A stretch of 23,301 bases of DNA from Peptococcaceae bacterium UBA2264 (GCA_002347475.1 DDXI01000176.1:1-23301), one strand, 5' to 3'. Positions 7,140-14,507 are shown, counted from the stretch's first letter. A program made the numbers and translations. Notes: generated by a model from the letters alone, not told the origin.

Positions 7140-9713
7140 TTATATAACACCTCTGAAAAAATGTCCTTTGGTATAACCAGCCGGAAATAAAGCTTCTAAA
7201 ACTGCTCCACCTTCCCTGCAAACAGAGATCTCGGCCTGGGGCTTCAGCCCAATTTGCTGCCAGGCTTCATTAAACAAAGTTACAACCTGTTTTACCTCCG
7301 GAGATTTATAACGGCTCAACTGCAGCCTAATAGTTGTGATTCCCATCTCTCGGATTTGAGGAAGCTCGTGAAAAAGGTTCAGACGTTTGACATTAAACAA
7401 ATGCATACGGCATTCCTGATCAGTTTCAACAGGAAAATTATAACCTAAGCGGTCTTTTAGAAAGAATGATTTCTGCCGACATGGCTGAGAACAATATTTA
7501 TCCTTTTTACCGCCCAAAGTTGCTCCCACTGGACAATGTTCACTAACCATCATCTCCATATCCCCGAAAACTATTAATTCCAGACCTTGCCAGCCGGCCA
7601 AAGCTTTTATCTGCTCATGATTAAGTTCGGGAGAGAGGGTCACTTGCCTGGCACCCTGACTCAGAAAATAAGAGAGACTAGCCTGGTTAAAAACATTTAA
7701 AGAATAATCGACCTCAAAGGGCCACTGCTTATCCAGGGTCTGCAGTATATTCAGTTGTCCCAGGTTGGCTATCATTACGGTTGGGCGGGCCACTTTCTTG
7801 CCCAGATCCTCTAATTGCCGCATTAATGCCTGGCCCTGATCTTCATTTACAATTCGCGGCAAACTCCAAACCCCGGCAGCCCCCTGCCGGCGGCAGCTAC
7901 CATAAGCTCTGATTATATCCTCACCGCCCATATTCCTGCGGGAACGCCAGGTCTCGCCTGCGAAGAGGATTTTTTGAGCCCCGGAGTCTAACGCCGCCTG
8001 GATCGACTCCTGGTCAGAGACCATTACAGAAAGACAGCGCTTGCCTGGAGGCCGGGTTTGAGCACGTAATTCATGCAGATCCTGCTGCCATTTTTTGACC
8101 CGGAGATAATAGCGGGAACGTGAGAATGTCGGCTCAGGGGTTAGCCCTGCAAGCAAGGCAGCAACTGCCTTCCTCCTCAGCTCATTGAGATCAGTAACTG
8201 GGATCATCAACTCTCCCTCCAGATCAAGCTCTAACTCCAACAAATAAAAAGGGGTCGTGCCCAAGCGACTCAACTGCTGCCAGGCATACTCCTGTGTCAG
8301 AGGTCTCTTCAGGGCCTTTTGGGCTGGACTTGCCGAAAATACCTGCAGTGTGCGTTGTCCATCGCAAACCTCAAGACAGACCTTTTTGCCCTCAGAACCT
8401 GACAATTTTATGTTTAAAGCACGCTTCCGCTCTTCCCTGCCTTCCTGATAGCTTAAGCGGGCCCTCTCCAAAAGAGCAAAATCACTGGTTTTGAAAACCC
8501 GGTCCCCAACTCCGGCCTGACCGTCAAAGGGTATCTTGACAGTCTCTCCGCTCTTTCCTTCCTCCGTTTCACCCTGCTCATTAGAAATTGCCGCAATGGT
8601 GAAACCTTCCCGCCCCTGTTTTGTCCAGATCTCTATCCCATCGCCGATCCTTAAGACAGCATCCAGCTTTAAGGTCAGCAGGCCTTTTTTTGTTTTGAGC
8701 ACGCGGCCCAAGCGGGTCCCCCGGTTATTTGGCCGGCTATAGCTCATTAATTGCTGTCCCGGATTTCCTGCCAAATAGCCGGTAGTAAAGTCCCGATTGA
8801 AAATCTGGGTTAAATCTTTTTGTTCTTCTGAGGTGATGATTTCAACACTGCTCTCCGAATTGTACTTGCTCTGTTCGGCAAGTATTTTCATCCGCTCCAG
8901 GACCTTTCTGTAGATCCTGGTTACAGTGGCTACATACTCCGGCCGCCTCATGCGTCCTTCAATCTTGAAACTGCTCACTCCAGCCTGCCAAAGAGTCATC
9001 AGTTTTTCAGCCAGATTGAGATCACGGGTGCTGAGCAGATGCTCTCCTAAATTGGCTCCAGCCAGGACATTCTGCTTGTGTTCATCAATTAACTGATATT
9101 TCAGGCGGCAAGGCTGGGCACACATGCCCCTGTTTCCGCTGCGTCCCCCTATATAACTGGACATCAGACATTGGCCGGAATAACTGATACACAAAGCCCC
9201 ATGGACAAAAACTTCCAATTCTGCCCTGGTTGCCCCGGCTATGGTACTTATCTCTGCGAGTGATGTTTCCCTGGCCAAAACGACTCTTTTGAAACCTAAA
9301 CTTTCCAATTGTTTAACACCCCAGCTGTTGTTAACAGTCATCTGGGTACTGGCATGGATCTCCATTTCCGGTACAACTCTCTGCATTAAACAGGCCACAC
9401 CCACATCCTGAATAATCAAAGCATCAACTCCCAGTTCATACAGGGAATAAAGATAAGCCATCAATTCCTCAAATTCGCTGTCGGCAATGAGGATATTGAC
9501 AGTAACATAAACCTTGACCATTCTCTCATGGGCATAACACACTGCCTGGCGCAGTTCTTCCAGTTTAAAATTAGCAGCCTTGGCCCGGGCACTGAAATTT
9601 TTCCCGCCTAAATAAACAGCATCGGCCCCATTTTCCACCGCTGCTTTAAAAGCTTCGTAACTGCCTGCGGGAGCCAGTAATTCCGGATATTTTGTTTTCA
9701 ATTGCAAACTCAT
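7140..9713 (-). CDS. Peptidase U32 family protein with DUF3656 region, RlhA/TrhP-like RNA hydroxylation factor
   Basis: U32 family members of this type (E. coli RlhA, TrhP) are needed for prephenate-dependent hydroxylation of cytidine in 23S rRNA or uridine in tRNA, despite the 'peptidase' name. The N-terminal TIM-barrel-like part has PELLAPAGS (10-18) and GADAVYLGGKNFSAR (29-43). A cysteine cluster (C175, C182, C198, C202) lies in the conserved CISYSGQC and MCAQPC segments and probably binds an Fe-S cluster. The middle is DUF3656-like. The C-terminal half carries a second cysteine set (C727, C741, C745, C768) and ends in the family-typical KGHFFRGV. The 857 aa are longer than RlhA of E. coli. 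The start is uncertain: ATG 9713 with GGGAG about 11 nt upstream is preferred over TTG 9746. The exact RNA target cannot be read from the sequence. Confidence 0.85.
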   Translation of the reverse strand: MSLQLKTKYPELLAPAGSYEAFKAAVENGADAVYLGGKNFSARAKAANFKLEELRQAVCYAHERMVKVYVTVNILIADSEFEELMAYLYSLYELGVDALIIQDVGVACLMQRVVPEMEIHASTQMTVNNSWGVKQLESLGFKRVVLARETSLAEISTIAGATRAELEVFVHGALCISYSGQCLMSSYIGGRSGNRGMCAQPCRLKYQLIDEHKQNVLAGANLGEHLLSTRDLNLAEKLMTLWQAGVSSFKIEGRMRRPEYVATVTRIYRKVLERMKILAEQSKYNSESSVEIITSEEQKDLTQIFNRDFTTGYLAGNPGQQLMSYSRPNNRGTRLGRVLKTKKGLLTLKLDAVLRIGDGIEIWTKQGREGFTIAAISNEQGETEEGKSGETVKIPFDGQAGVGDRVFKTSDFALLERARLSYQEGREERKRALNIKLSGSEGKKVCLEVCDGQRTLQVFSASPAQKALKRPLTQEYAWQQLSRLGTTPFYLLELELDLEGELMIPVTDLNELRRKAVAALLAGLTPEPTFSRSRYYLRVKKWQQDLHELRAQTRPPGKRCLSVMVSDQESIQAALDSGAQKILFAGETWRSRRNMGGEDIIRAYGSCRRQGAAGVWSLPRIVNEDQGQALMRQLEDLGKKVARPTVMIANLGQLNILQTLDKQWPFEVDYSLNVFNQASLSYFLSQGARQVTLSPELNHEQIKALAGWQGLELIVFGDMEMMVSEHCPVGATLGGKKDKYCSQPCRQKSFFLKDRLGYNFPVETDQECRMHLFNVKRLNLFHELPQIREMGITTIRLQLSRYKSPEVKQVVTLFNEAWQQIGLKPQAEISVCREGGAVLEALFPAGYTKGHFFRGVI

Positions 9714-9764
9714 TGCTATCTTCTCTCCCTGCCCCGGACAAATCAATAGTGATACTCTCTCAGA

Positions 9765-9794
9765 TTTATATCTAGTTTATCCAATCCTGAGCAA
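9765..9794 (-). promoter_or_regulatory. Candidate promoter of the U32-mutS2 operon
   Basis: On the minus strand TTGCTC (plus 9789-9794), an 18-bp spacer and TATAAA (plus 9765-9770) lie about 50 nt upstream of the U32 start and downstream of the terminator of the preceding gene. The -35 box matches only partly. Confidence 0.45.
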
Positions 9795-9845
9795 AAACTC
9801 CAGTCAATCTCCTTTTATTGTTCCGGAAATCCCATACCCGGATAA

Positions 9846-9874
9846 ATAATAAAACTCCGGCTTTATTCCGAAGT
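9846..9874 (-). terminator. Rho-independent terminator after the PH-domain protein gene
   Basis: On the minus strand ACTTCGG and CCGGAGT pair (one G-U) around a 7-nt loop and are followed by TTTTATTATTT. A second GC-rich hairpin (GCGGGCA 9884-9890 with TGCCCGC 9900-9906) lies just upstream of it and may add to termination. Confidence 0.7.
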
Positions 9875-9939
9875 CAATGTATAGCGGGCAGCGCTCCAAT
9901 GCCCGCTGCAGCATTGTCCCAATGAAGCAGCGGGGTGAA

Positions 9940-10365
9940 TCATGATTCATGCTTTTCAAATTGTTTAAACAGGATATCTTTGAATTCTTCCCTGACCGAC
10001 TGGTCCAGATAAATCTCGTAAATTTTCAATAATACTTTGCCCTTCATGGATACCAGGAGGATTTTGCCTTTGGCTGCCGCAATATTACCTATTTGGCTGA
10101 AGGGTATTTCCCGGGAACCAAACCAGCTTTTTCGCATAATACTGTTTTTGGTAATAACATATTTTTTAGTGACTGCAGGCAGATAGAATGTAACCAGATC
10201 CATCAGGGCAATCGTTAAAAAAACAATTATCACTCTGGTCCAGGACCAGCGAAACAGAATTAAAAACAGCACATTCAGCGCCGCTCCCGTATACAATACT
10301 CTTTTCAAGTTTGCTGTATAGGAAGGATGTTTGGATATAAAAATAATATCTTTCCGATCTTCCAT
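9940..10365 (-). CDS. Small membrane protein with bacterial PH-like domain
   Basis: The 141-aa protein has two hydrophobic segments (about 22-39 and 44-63) separated by an RWSW turn. A C-terminal cytoplasmic part follows, whose pattern KKYVITKNSIMRKSWFGSREIPFSQI (67-92) is typical of bacterial PH (bPH, YdbS/DUF304-like) domains. The function of such proteins is mostly unknown; some are membrane-anchored scaffold or stress proteins. The start is placed at ATG 10365: GGAG lies 8 nt upstream and overlaps the alternative GTG at 10374. It lies between two terminators, so it appears to be a single-gene unit. No strong promoter is visible in the 50-bp gap, so leakage through the upstream terminator may supply transcription. 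Confidence 0.7.
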   Translation of the reverse strand: MEDRKDIIFISKHPSYTANLKRVLYTGAALNVLFLILFRWSWTRVIIVFLTIALMDLVTFYLPAVTKKYVITKNSIMRKSWFGSREIPFSQIGNIAAAKGKILLVSMKGKVLLKIYEIYLDQSVREEFKDILFKQFEKHES

Positions 10366-10415
10366 CGGTCTCACTCCAAATTATTTTTTCTGCCTGATTA
10401 CAGTTCGGCTTTATG

Positions 10416-10448
10416 GAAAAAGCCTCATGGCCTGTTGACCATGAGGCT
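10416..10448 (-). terminator. Terminator of the sodium-pump decarboxylase module
   Basis: AGCCTCATGG (10421-10430) and CCATGAGGCT (10439-10448) form a perfect 10-bp stem with an 8-nt loop; on the minus strand it is followed by TTTTTCC. It ends the operon 13108-10493. Confidence 0.9.
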
Positions 10449-10492
10449 GTAGTCTAAACAGTTATCCTCACCCTATATTCCGGGACCTCAGA

Positions 10493-10618
10493 TTAAGACT
10501 TCTGAAAACTCTTCAATATTTTGGTTGCGATAATTATAATGCCCAGGGAAATCATGGTTAAGCCCCCGGCTACTATCGTCAACAACCAGCCAAAGGTCAT
10601 ATCAGCCATTTCCGTCAT
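10493..10618 (-). CDS. 41-aa single-span membrane protein, probable OadG/MmdD-like subunit
   Basis: This small frame directly follows the decarboxylase beta-subunit gene (26-nt gap). It starts with ATG at 10618, with AGGTGAT as ribosome binding site about 5 nt upstream, and ends at TAA (10493-10495). The protein has a short polar N-terminus, one membrane helix (about 10-31, from W11 through LLTIVAGGLTMISLGIIIIA) and a basic C-terminus (KILKSFQKS). OadG/GcdD/MmdD subunits are small one-span proteins that join the carboxyltransferase to the membrane beta subunit, and position and topology match them. It lacks the long Pro/Ala-rich cytoplasmic tail of most family members, so it is a minimal form. 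Assignment rests on context and topology, not on a diagnostic motif. Confidence 0.7.
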   Translation of the reverse strand: MTEMADMTFGWLLTIVAGGLTMISLGIIIIATKILKSFQKS

Positions 10619-10644
10619 ATCTATCACCTACTTCAGATTAATAT

Positions 10645-11901
10645 TTACATCGGAATCAATTGCATGATTTGCAGTGTAGTGATAATCGCAATCATAACAC
10701 TGGCCGCCAATACCGAACCAATCTGTCCTCCGGTATTGACACCCATAGCATGCATCAGGAGATAAGTTTGGGGATTAGCTTCACATCCCACCTTGTGCAC
10801 TACGCGGGCAGCCATCGGGAAAGCCGAGATTCCGGCAGCACCGATTAAAGGATTGATCTTTACCCGGGAGAATATGTTCATGATCTTGGCACCAAAAACA
10901 CCAAAGGCCGTATCCCCGCAAATGGCAATGAAACCAAGTGCTAAAATGCCCAGCGTCTTCACAGTCAAGAAAACGTCTCCATTCATGGTGGAGCCTACGG
11001 TAAGTCCCAGGAACAGGGTAGTAATACTGGCAATCTCATTCTCTGCCGACTTTACCAGCTTACCAGTTACCTTACTTTCCCGCAAAAAATTGCCCAACAT
11101 CAAGGTTCCCATTAAGGGCGCGCCCACAGGTGCAATCAGCAGGGTAATTATCGTAACAACTACAGGAAACAAGGTCTTGGTTGTTTGGGTTACCGGTTTC
11201 AGAACATCATAGGACATTGACATTTCCCGCTCTTTTTTCGTGGTACAAAGCCTCATTATAGGCGGCTGGATGATCGGCACCAGCGACATGTAGGAATAGG
11301 CAGCCACCGAAATGGGTCCCAGCAGAGAGGGATTAAATTTGGAAGTGATGTAAATGGAGGTGGGTCCATCGCAGGCGCCAATGATAGCGATACAAATAGC
11401 TTCCATTTTGTCATAGCCCAGAACCAGGGCCAACATTAAAGTTAAGAAGATACCGAATTGGCCTGCCCCGCCCAGGAGAAGAATTCTGGGGTTTTGCAGC
11501 AGTGGTCCAAAGTCGGTCATCGCCCCGATGCCGATAAAGAGGAGGCAGGGGAATAATTCATTGCCAATTCCGGCGTCATACAGAACATCCAGGATTCCCT
11601 GATCGACAAGTCTAACACCTTCTTGCAGGGGCAGAAGTCCGGTACTGCTCAGGATTTCCCGAACACCATCATGGAATACAAATAATTCGCGCGGGACATG
11701 GATCAGTTCGGTTAAAGGCAAGTTAGCCAAGATACAACCAAAACCGATGGGTACCAGCAGCAATGGCTCGTAATCCTTGGCAACTCCCAGGTAGAGCAAA
11801 ATCCCGCCGATAATGATCATCACTATTGCTTGCCAGGTTAAGTGCGTAAATCCGCCGAAAACATTGTAGAGAAAATTCTGGTTAGTAATAACATCAAGCA
11901 T
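10645..11901 (-). CDS. Sodium ion-translocating decarboxylase beta subunit (OadB/GcdB/MmdB family)
   Basis: The beta subunit decarboxylates carboxybiotin and couples this to Na+ export across the cytoplasmic membrane. The protein (418 aa from ATG 11901) is hydrophobic throughout with many predicted spans. It contains the family segments FLCPLL-like FPCLLFIGIGAMTDFGPLL, GACDGPTSIYITSKF with the probable Na+-site aspartate (D178), and NTGGQIGSV near the C-terminus (about 389-397). The substrate (oxaloacetate, methylmalonyl-CoA, glutaconyl-CoA or malonate) cannot be decided from this subunit. The frame could also begin at GTG 11916, but that codon overlaps the GAGGTGA that serves as ribosome binding site for the ATG; the spacing of 11 nt is long, so the start is uncertain. 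Neighbours are TerC upstream and the 41-aa subunit downstream. Confidence 0.92.
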   Translation of the reverse strand: MLDVITNQNFLYNVFGGFTHLTWQAIVMIIIGGILLYLGVAKDYEPLLLVPIGFGCILANLPLTELIHVPRELFVFHDGVREILSSTGLLPLQEGVRLVDQGILDVLYDAGIGNELFPCLLFIGIGAMTDFGPLLQNPRILLLGGAGQFGIFLTLMLALVLGYDKMEAICIAIIGACDGPTSIYITSKFNPSLLGPISVAAYSYMSLVPIIQPPIMRLCTTKKEREMSMSYDVLKPVTQTTKTLFPVVVTIITLLIAPVGAPLMGTLMLGNFLRESKVTGKLVKSAENEIASITTLFLGLTVGSTMNGDVFLTVKTLGILALGFIAICGDTAFGVFGAKIMNIFSRVKINPLIGAAGISAFPMAARVVHKVGCEANPQTYLLMHAMGVNTGGQIGSVLAASVMIAIITTLQIMQLIPM

Positions 11902-11978
11902 CTTACTTAAGGTCACCTCTTTATCTTTCAGAATAAAAACTCAAATAAGCATCAAACAACTGGTTATTCTGACAACTG

Positions 11979-12797
11979 CTATTCGGCTGCTGAATTTTTC
12001 TGAACTTTCGCCGTTTTACGGCGGCTTTTCACCCACCAGCCGTAACCGCAGACAAGCGCAGTAATTAGCGCGGGCAGTAACCATTCCAAACTTTCAGGCA
12101 AATTCAAGATAGAAGCAGGCATTGCCTGGGTGATCCCCTCAACCGTAGTATTATAATACTTGGCTAATTCCGCCCCAGTGGTATTAAAAAACTTGGCGAC
12201 TTCTTCCCCGCTGGCATGAGTGAAATTGTAAAGCAAGGGGGCAACTTTTTTGTCAGTATTGATCATTTCTCCAGCCGTCCAGGCAATCAGACCGGCTCCA
12301 ATATAAACAAAGGCCGGCGTTTTCTTCATCAGCCAGACAAACAGCTGACTGCCGAAAATAATAATCGGAATACTGATCGCCAAACCAATTGTCAGCAATA
12401 GATAATTCCCTTTACTGGCTGCCGCAACAGCCAGCACATTATCCAGGCTCATGATCAGGTCGGCTACGATAATCGTCTTAATAGCCGTCATCATACTGCT
12501 GGAGGCTTCCATATGTTCTTCTTCTTCTTCATCGGTCAGAAGTTTGACCCCTATCCAGATCAGCAGCAAACCTCCGATTACTTGCAGATAAGGAATTTGT
12601 AAAAGAAATACGGCAACAATGGTCAGAACGATACGTAAGATAATAGCAGCTGCACTGCCCCAGAAGATAGCCTTTTGTCTTTGCTTAGCCGCTAAATTCC
12701 GGCTGGCCAGGGCAATTACCACAGCATTGTCTCCGCTCAAGACAAGATTGATTACACAAATAGCCAGCAAACCGGCTAGGAATTCTTGTGCTCCCAT
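11979..12797 (-). CDS. TerC family integral membrane protein (YjbE/YkoY-like, probable metal exporter)
   Basis: TerC-family proteins of Bacillus and E. coli export Mn2+ and in Bacillus support metalation of secreted enzymes. The 272-aa protein has about seven hydrophobic spans and the two conserved acidic motifs, SGDNAVVIA (D23) and SLDNVLAVA (D119), that are thought to bind metal. An acidic loop DEEEEEHME lies at 89-97. A loop at about 182-235 is unusual: it contains three similar units beginning NFT, NTT and NTT, with AK[FY][FY] between them. ATG 12797 is chosen over the longer frame (to 12857) because AAAGGAGG lies 6 nt upstream. The gene sits between the biotin carrier and the decarboxylase beta-subunit genes, apparently in one operon, which suggests, but does not prove, a link to the pump or its metal cofactor. 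Confidence 0.88.
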   Translation of the reverse strand: MGAQEFLAGLLAICVINLVLSGDNAVVIALASRNLAAKQRQKAIFWGSAAAIILRIVLTIVAVFLLQIPYLQVIGGLLLIWIGVKLLTDEEEEEHMEASSSMMTAIKTIIVADLIMSLDNVLAVAAASKGNYLLLTIGLAISIPIIIFGSQLFVWLMKKTPAFVYIGAGLIAWTAGEMINTDKKVAPLLYNFTHASGEEVAKFFNTTGAELAKYYNTTVEGITQAMPASILNLPESLEWLLPALITALVCGYGWWVKSRRKTAKVQKNSAAE

Positions 12798-12892
12798 CCC
12801 GTTCCTCCTTTCATAATTAATAAAATCCGTACTAAAAAACAGAACGGCCGGTACCATTTAATCTTGTTTCCGGCCGCAGAAATAATTGAGGT

Positions 12893-13108
12893 CTAGTCCA
12901 AAGTCACAATTACTGTAGTCGGATCAACGTTTGTATCAGCTTCGGCGTTAATTGAAGCTACGGTTCCATCAGATGGAGCAAACACTTTAATTTCCATCTT
13001 CATAGCTTCCAGGGTAGCAACGGGATCGTTTTTCTTGACCTTGTCACCGACTTTAACATCAACGGATAATAATTTTCCTGCCATAGGGGCATTAACAGCT
13101 ACACTCAT
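12893..13108 (-). CDS. Biotin carrier protein of a sodium-pump decarboxylase / transcarboxylase (MmdC/GcdC-like)
   Basis: This 71-aa protein is a bare biotinyl domain. The biotinylation motif EAMKM is at 34-38 with Lys37 as the acceptor, and the NAPMAGKLLSVDVKVGDKV start and the VDPTTVIVTLD end fit the flattened barrel fold. It would shuttle CO2 as carboxybiotin from a carboxyltransferase to the membrane beta subunit encoded downstream. It lacks the Ala/Pro-rich linker that usually precedes the domain in MmdC/GcdC. The ribosome binding site AAAGGAGGT is ideal. It is the first gene after a strong promoter. A lipoyl carrier is less likely because of the AMKM sequence. No carboxyltransferase gene is present in the window, and a biotin ligase must be encoded elsewhere. 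Confidence 0.92.
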   Translation of the reverse strand: MSVAVNAPMAGKLLSVDVKVGDKVKKNDPVATLEAMKMEIKVFAPSDGTVASINAEADTNVDPTTVIVTLD

Positions 13109-13167
13109 ATTTAAAGACCTCCTTTCATATAACTTGATTAATCAGCTAATTAGCAAACTTGAACTTT

Positions 13168-13196
13168 ATTATAGAATGCTAAAAAACCTTTTACAA
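13168..13196 (-). promoter_or_regulatory. Promoter of the biotin carrier-terC-beta subunit-small subunit operon
   Basis: Minus-strand TTGTAA (plus 13191-13196), 17-bp spacer, TATAAT (plus 13168-13173), about 60 nt upstream of the start at 13108. The flanks are very AT-rich. Confidence 0.8.
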
Positions 13197-13324
13197 TCAA
13201 AATAAGTTATGTATACAATATATTTGTGAAAAATTATTCTAACCACCTTTGCAAGTATTTCCTTTAATGCATTTTTTTACTTTAAATATCATAATAAACA
13301 CAATTAAATCAGGATTAGTCTGCT

Positions 13325-13341
13325 TTACCGGCCCCCGGCAA
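13325..13341 (-). other. GC-rich hairpin just after radC
   Basis: On the minus strand TTGCCGG-GGG-CCGGTAA can form a 7-bp stem with a 3-nt loop, 22 nt beyond the radC stop. There is no U tract, so it is at best a weak terminator or 3'-end stabiliser. Confidence 0.35.
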
Positions 13342-13362
13342 CTGCTATTTTCAATCCCGGAT

Positions 13363-14028
13363 TCAGATCAGGCCCTTTTCCATACAGCTGACATAGAGTT
13401 CCCCGGCAGCAATAATATGGTCCAGCACTGTGATGGAGATAGATTCCAGAGCCGTGCGGATCTTTTTGGTAACTTCGATATCCTGTGGTGAAGGAGCAGG
13501 ACTTCCGCCCGGATGGTTATGGGCCAAAATTACACTGTGTGCCTTATGTCTCAGAGCAGTTTCCACGATATTCCGGGGATAAACCGGAGCCTGGTCGATA
13601 GTCCCTTCATGGACCAGGGCTGGATAGATGACCTTATGCTGGGCATCCAGACATATTATATAGAAAACCTCATAGGTTCTGCCGGCATAAAGGTTCAAGA
13701 CATACTCTCCCGCCTTGGTTGTACTGTTGAGAGTCGGCCTGGTTCCCCAGCGGTCTTTGAGGTAAATCCGGGCCAGGGAAGGTATCAGGGACAGCAGGAG
13801 GGTTGAATTCTCTCCTAATCCGGGTGTCTTCGCCAGGTCTTTAGGGTCAGCTTCCAAAACGCCGGACAAAGAACCGTATTTATTAATGAGAAAGTGGGCT
13901 GTTTCGTTAGTATCCCTGCGGGGTATAGCGTAAAATAACAAAAGTTCCAGAATTTGATGATCTTCAAAACCATCCAGCCCTTCTTCCAGAAATCTTTTTT
14001 TCAGCCTGTTCCGGTGTCCCTCATGCAT
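13363..14028 (-). CDS. radC: RadC/YsxA family JAB1/MPN domain protein
   Basis: RadC proteins carry a UPF0758 helix-hairpin-helix region and a JAB1/MPN+ metalloprotease-like domain; their cellular role is unresolved and a direct repair function is not supported. The protein (221 aa) has DPKDLAKTPGLGENS (HhH, about 61-75) and the metal-binding signature HNHPGGSPAPSPQD (about 172-185), with the conserved glutamate in the HEGTID segment (about 141-146). The frame extends to 14151, but the added 41 residues cover the terminator hairpin upstream. ATG 14028 has AAAGGG about 7 nt away and gives the usual family N-terminus MHEGHRNRLKKRF. It lies downstream of zapA in the same direction, separated by that hairpin. 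Confidence 0.93.
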   Translation of the reverse strand: MHEGHRNRLKKRFLEEGLDGFEDHQILELLLFYAIPRRDTNETAHFLINKYGSLSGVLEADPKDLAKTPGLGENSTLLLSLIPSLARIYLKDRWGTRPTLNSTTKAGEYVLNLYAGRTYEVFYIICLDAQHKVIYPALVHEGTIDQAPVYPRNIVETALRHKAHSVILAHNHPGGSPAPSPQDIEVTKKIRTALESISITVLDHIIAAGELYVSCMEKGLI

Positions 14029-14054
14029 GATATACCCTTTCCCCGGTAAATCTC

Positions 14055-14130
14055 CTCTGTAAAAACGAAAAGCCTCCTGCTGCCCAGAACAATAAACAAG
14101 TAATGTTTCTGGCAAGAGGCTCTTTGTTTT
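14055..14130 (-). terminator. Terminator hairpin between zapA and radC
   Basis: AGCCTC (14071-14076) pairs with GAGGCT (14116-14121), and the inner arms TGCCCAGAA and TTTCTGGCA pair with a bulge. On the minus strand the stem is followed by TTTTCGTTTTT, which fits a terminator for the zapA transcript. The plus strand also shows CTTTGTTTTT. radC would then depend on read-through or its own promoter; none was recognised in the short gap. Confidence 0.75.
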
Positions 14131-14177
14131 TGTCTCAATAATTAGTCTCAATTATTCATAGAAACCATTAAGGGCAG

Positions 14178-14435
14178 TCATTCCGGCTTTTCACCCAAAA
14201 GCTGCAGAAGTGTCTCATATTCCTCACGTAGTTTGGCAAGTTCATCTGCCAGGTTCAAGGCAGCCAAAATTGCTACTTGATGGAGAGACAGGCGAGGCAA
14301 GCGCTCGCTGATCAGATGCATTTTCTTGTCTACCTCGTGGGCCAGGCCTTGAATATATTCTCCGGTTCCCTCACCACGAACCACATGTTTCTCCCCAAAG
14401 ATATCCACTGTAATCTTTTGGATTTCTTGCGACAT
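14178..14435 (-). CDS. zapA: Cell division protein ZapA
   Basis: ZapA binds FtsZ and bundles protofilaments at the division ring. The 85-aa protein matches the short Firmicutes form: a beta-rich N-terminus with ITVDIFGEKHVVRGEGTGEYIQGLAHEVDKKM (8-39), then a long helix (about 50-80, LHQVAILAALNLADELAKLREEYETL) that forms the dimer/tetramer coiled coil. ATG 14435 is preferred over GTG 14447, which would add four residues; GGGG about 6 nt upstream of the ATG serves as a weak ribosome binding site. It is located downstream of pheT, as in many Clostridia, and a terminator follows. Confidence 0.92.
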   Translation of the reverse strand: MSQEIQKITVDIFGEKHVVRGEGTGEYIQGLAHEVDKKMHLISERLPRLSLHQVAILAALNLADELAKLREEYETLLQLLGEKPE

Positions 14436-14478
14436 TGTTAACCCCACACTCTCTCAACAGAAGTCAGAGGCCGGTAGT

Positions 14479-14507
14479 CAGATAGAAAACGCCTGAGCGG
14501 TTTGCAA
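14479..14507 (-). promoter_or_regulatory. Possible zapA promoter
   Basis: Minus-strand TTGCAA (14502-14507), 17-bp spacer, TATCTG (14479-14484), 44 bp upstream of the zapA start. The -10 box is imperfect. The pheT-zapA gap also holds an AT-rich hairpin (14579-14606) but no clear terminator, so read-through from pheT is also possible. Confidence 0.3.

Noticed and set aside
7105..7221. N-terminal extension of mutS2 by 39 residues
   Set aside because: The segment overlaps the end of the U32 gene, is not MutS2-like, and a good ribosome binding site lies just before ATG 7104.
12798..12857. 20-residue extension of the TerC protein
   Set aside because: The ideal AAAGGAGG site belongs to ATG 12797 and the extension is not hydrophobic or conserved-looking.
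13205..13245. Possible redox-repressor (Rex-like) operator TTGTGAA...TTCTAA upstream of the pump operon
   Set aside because: The second half-site matches poorly and the region is AT-rich; chance is as good an explanation.
14029..14151. N-terminal extension of radC by 41 residues
   Set aside because: It spans the terminator hairpin, while ATG 14028 gives the typical family start.
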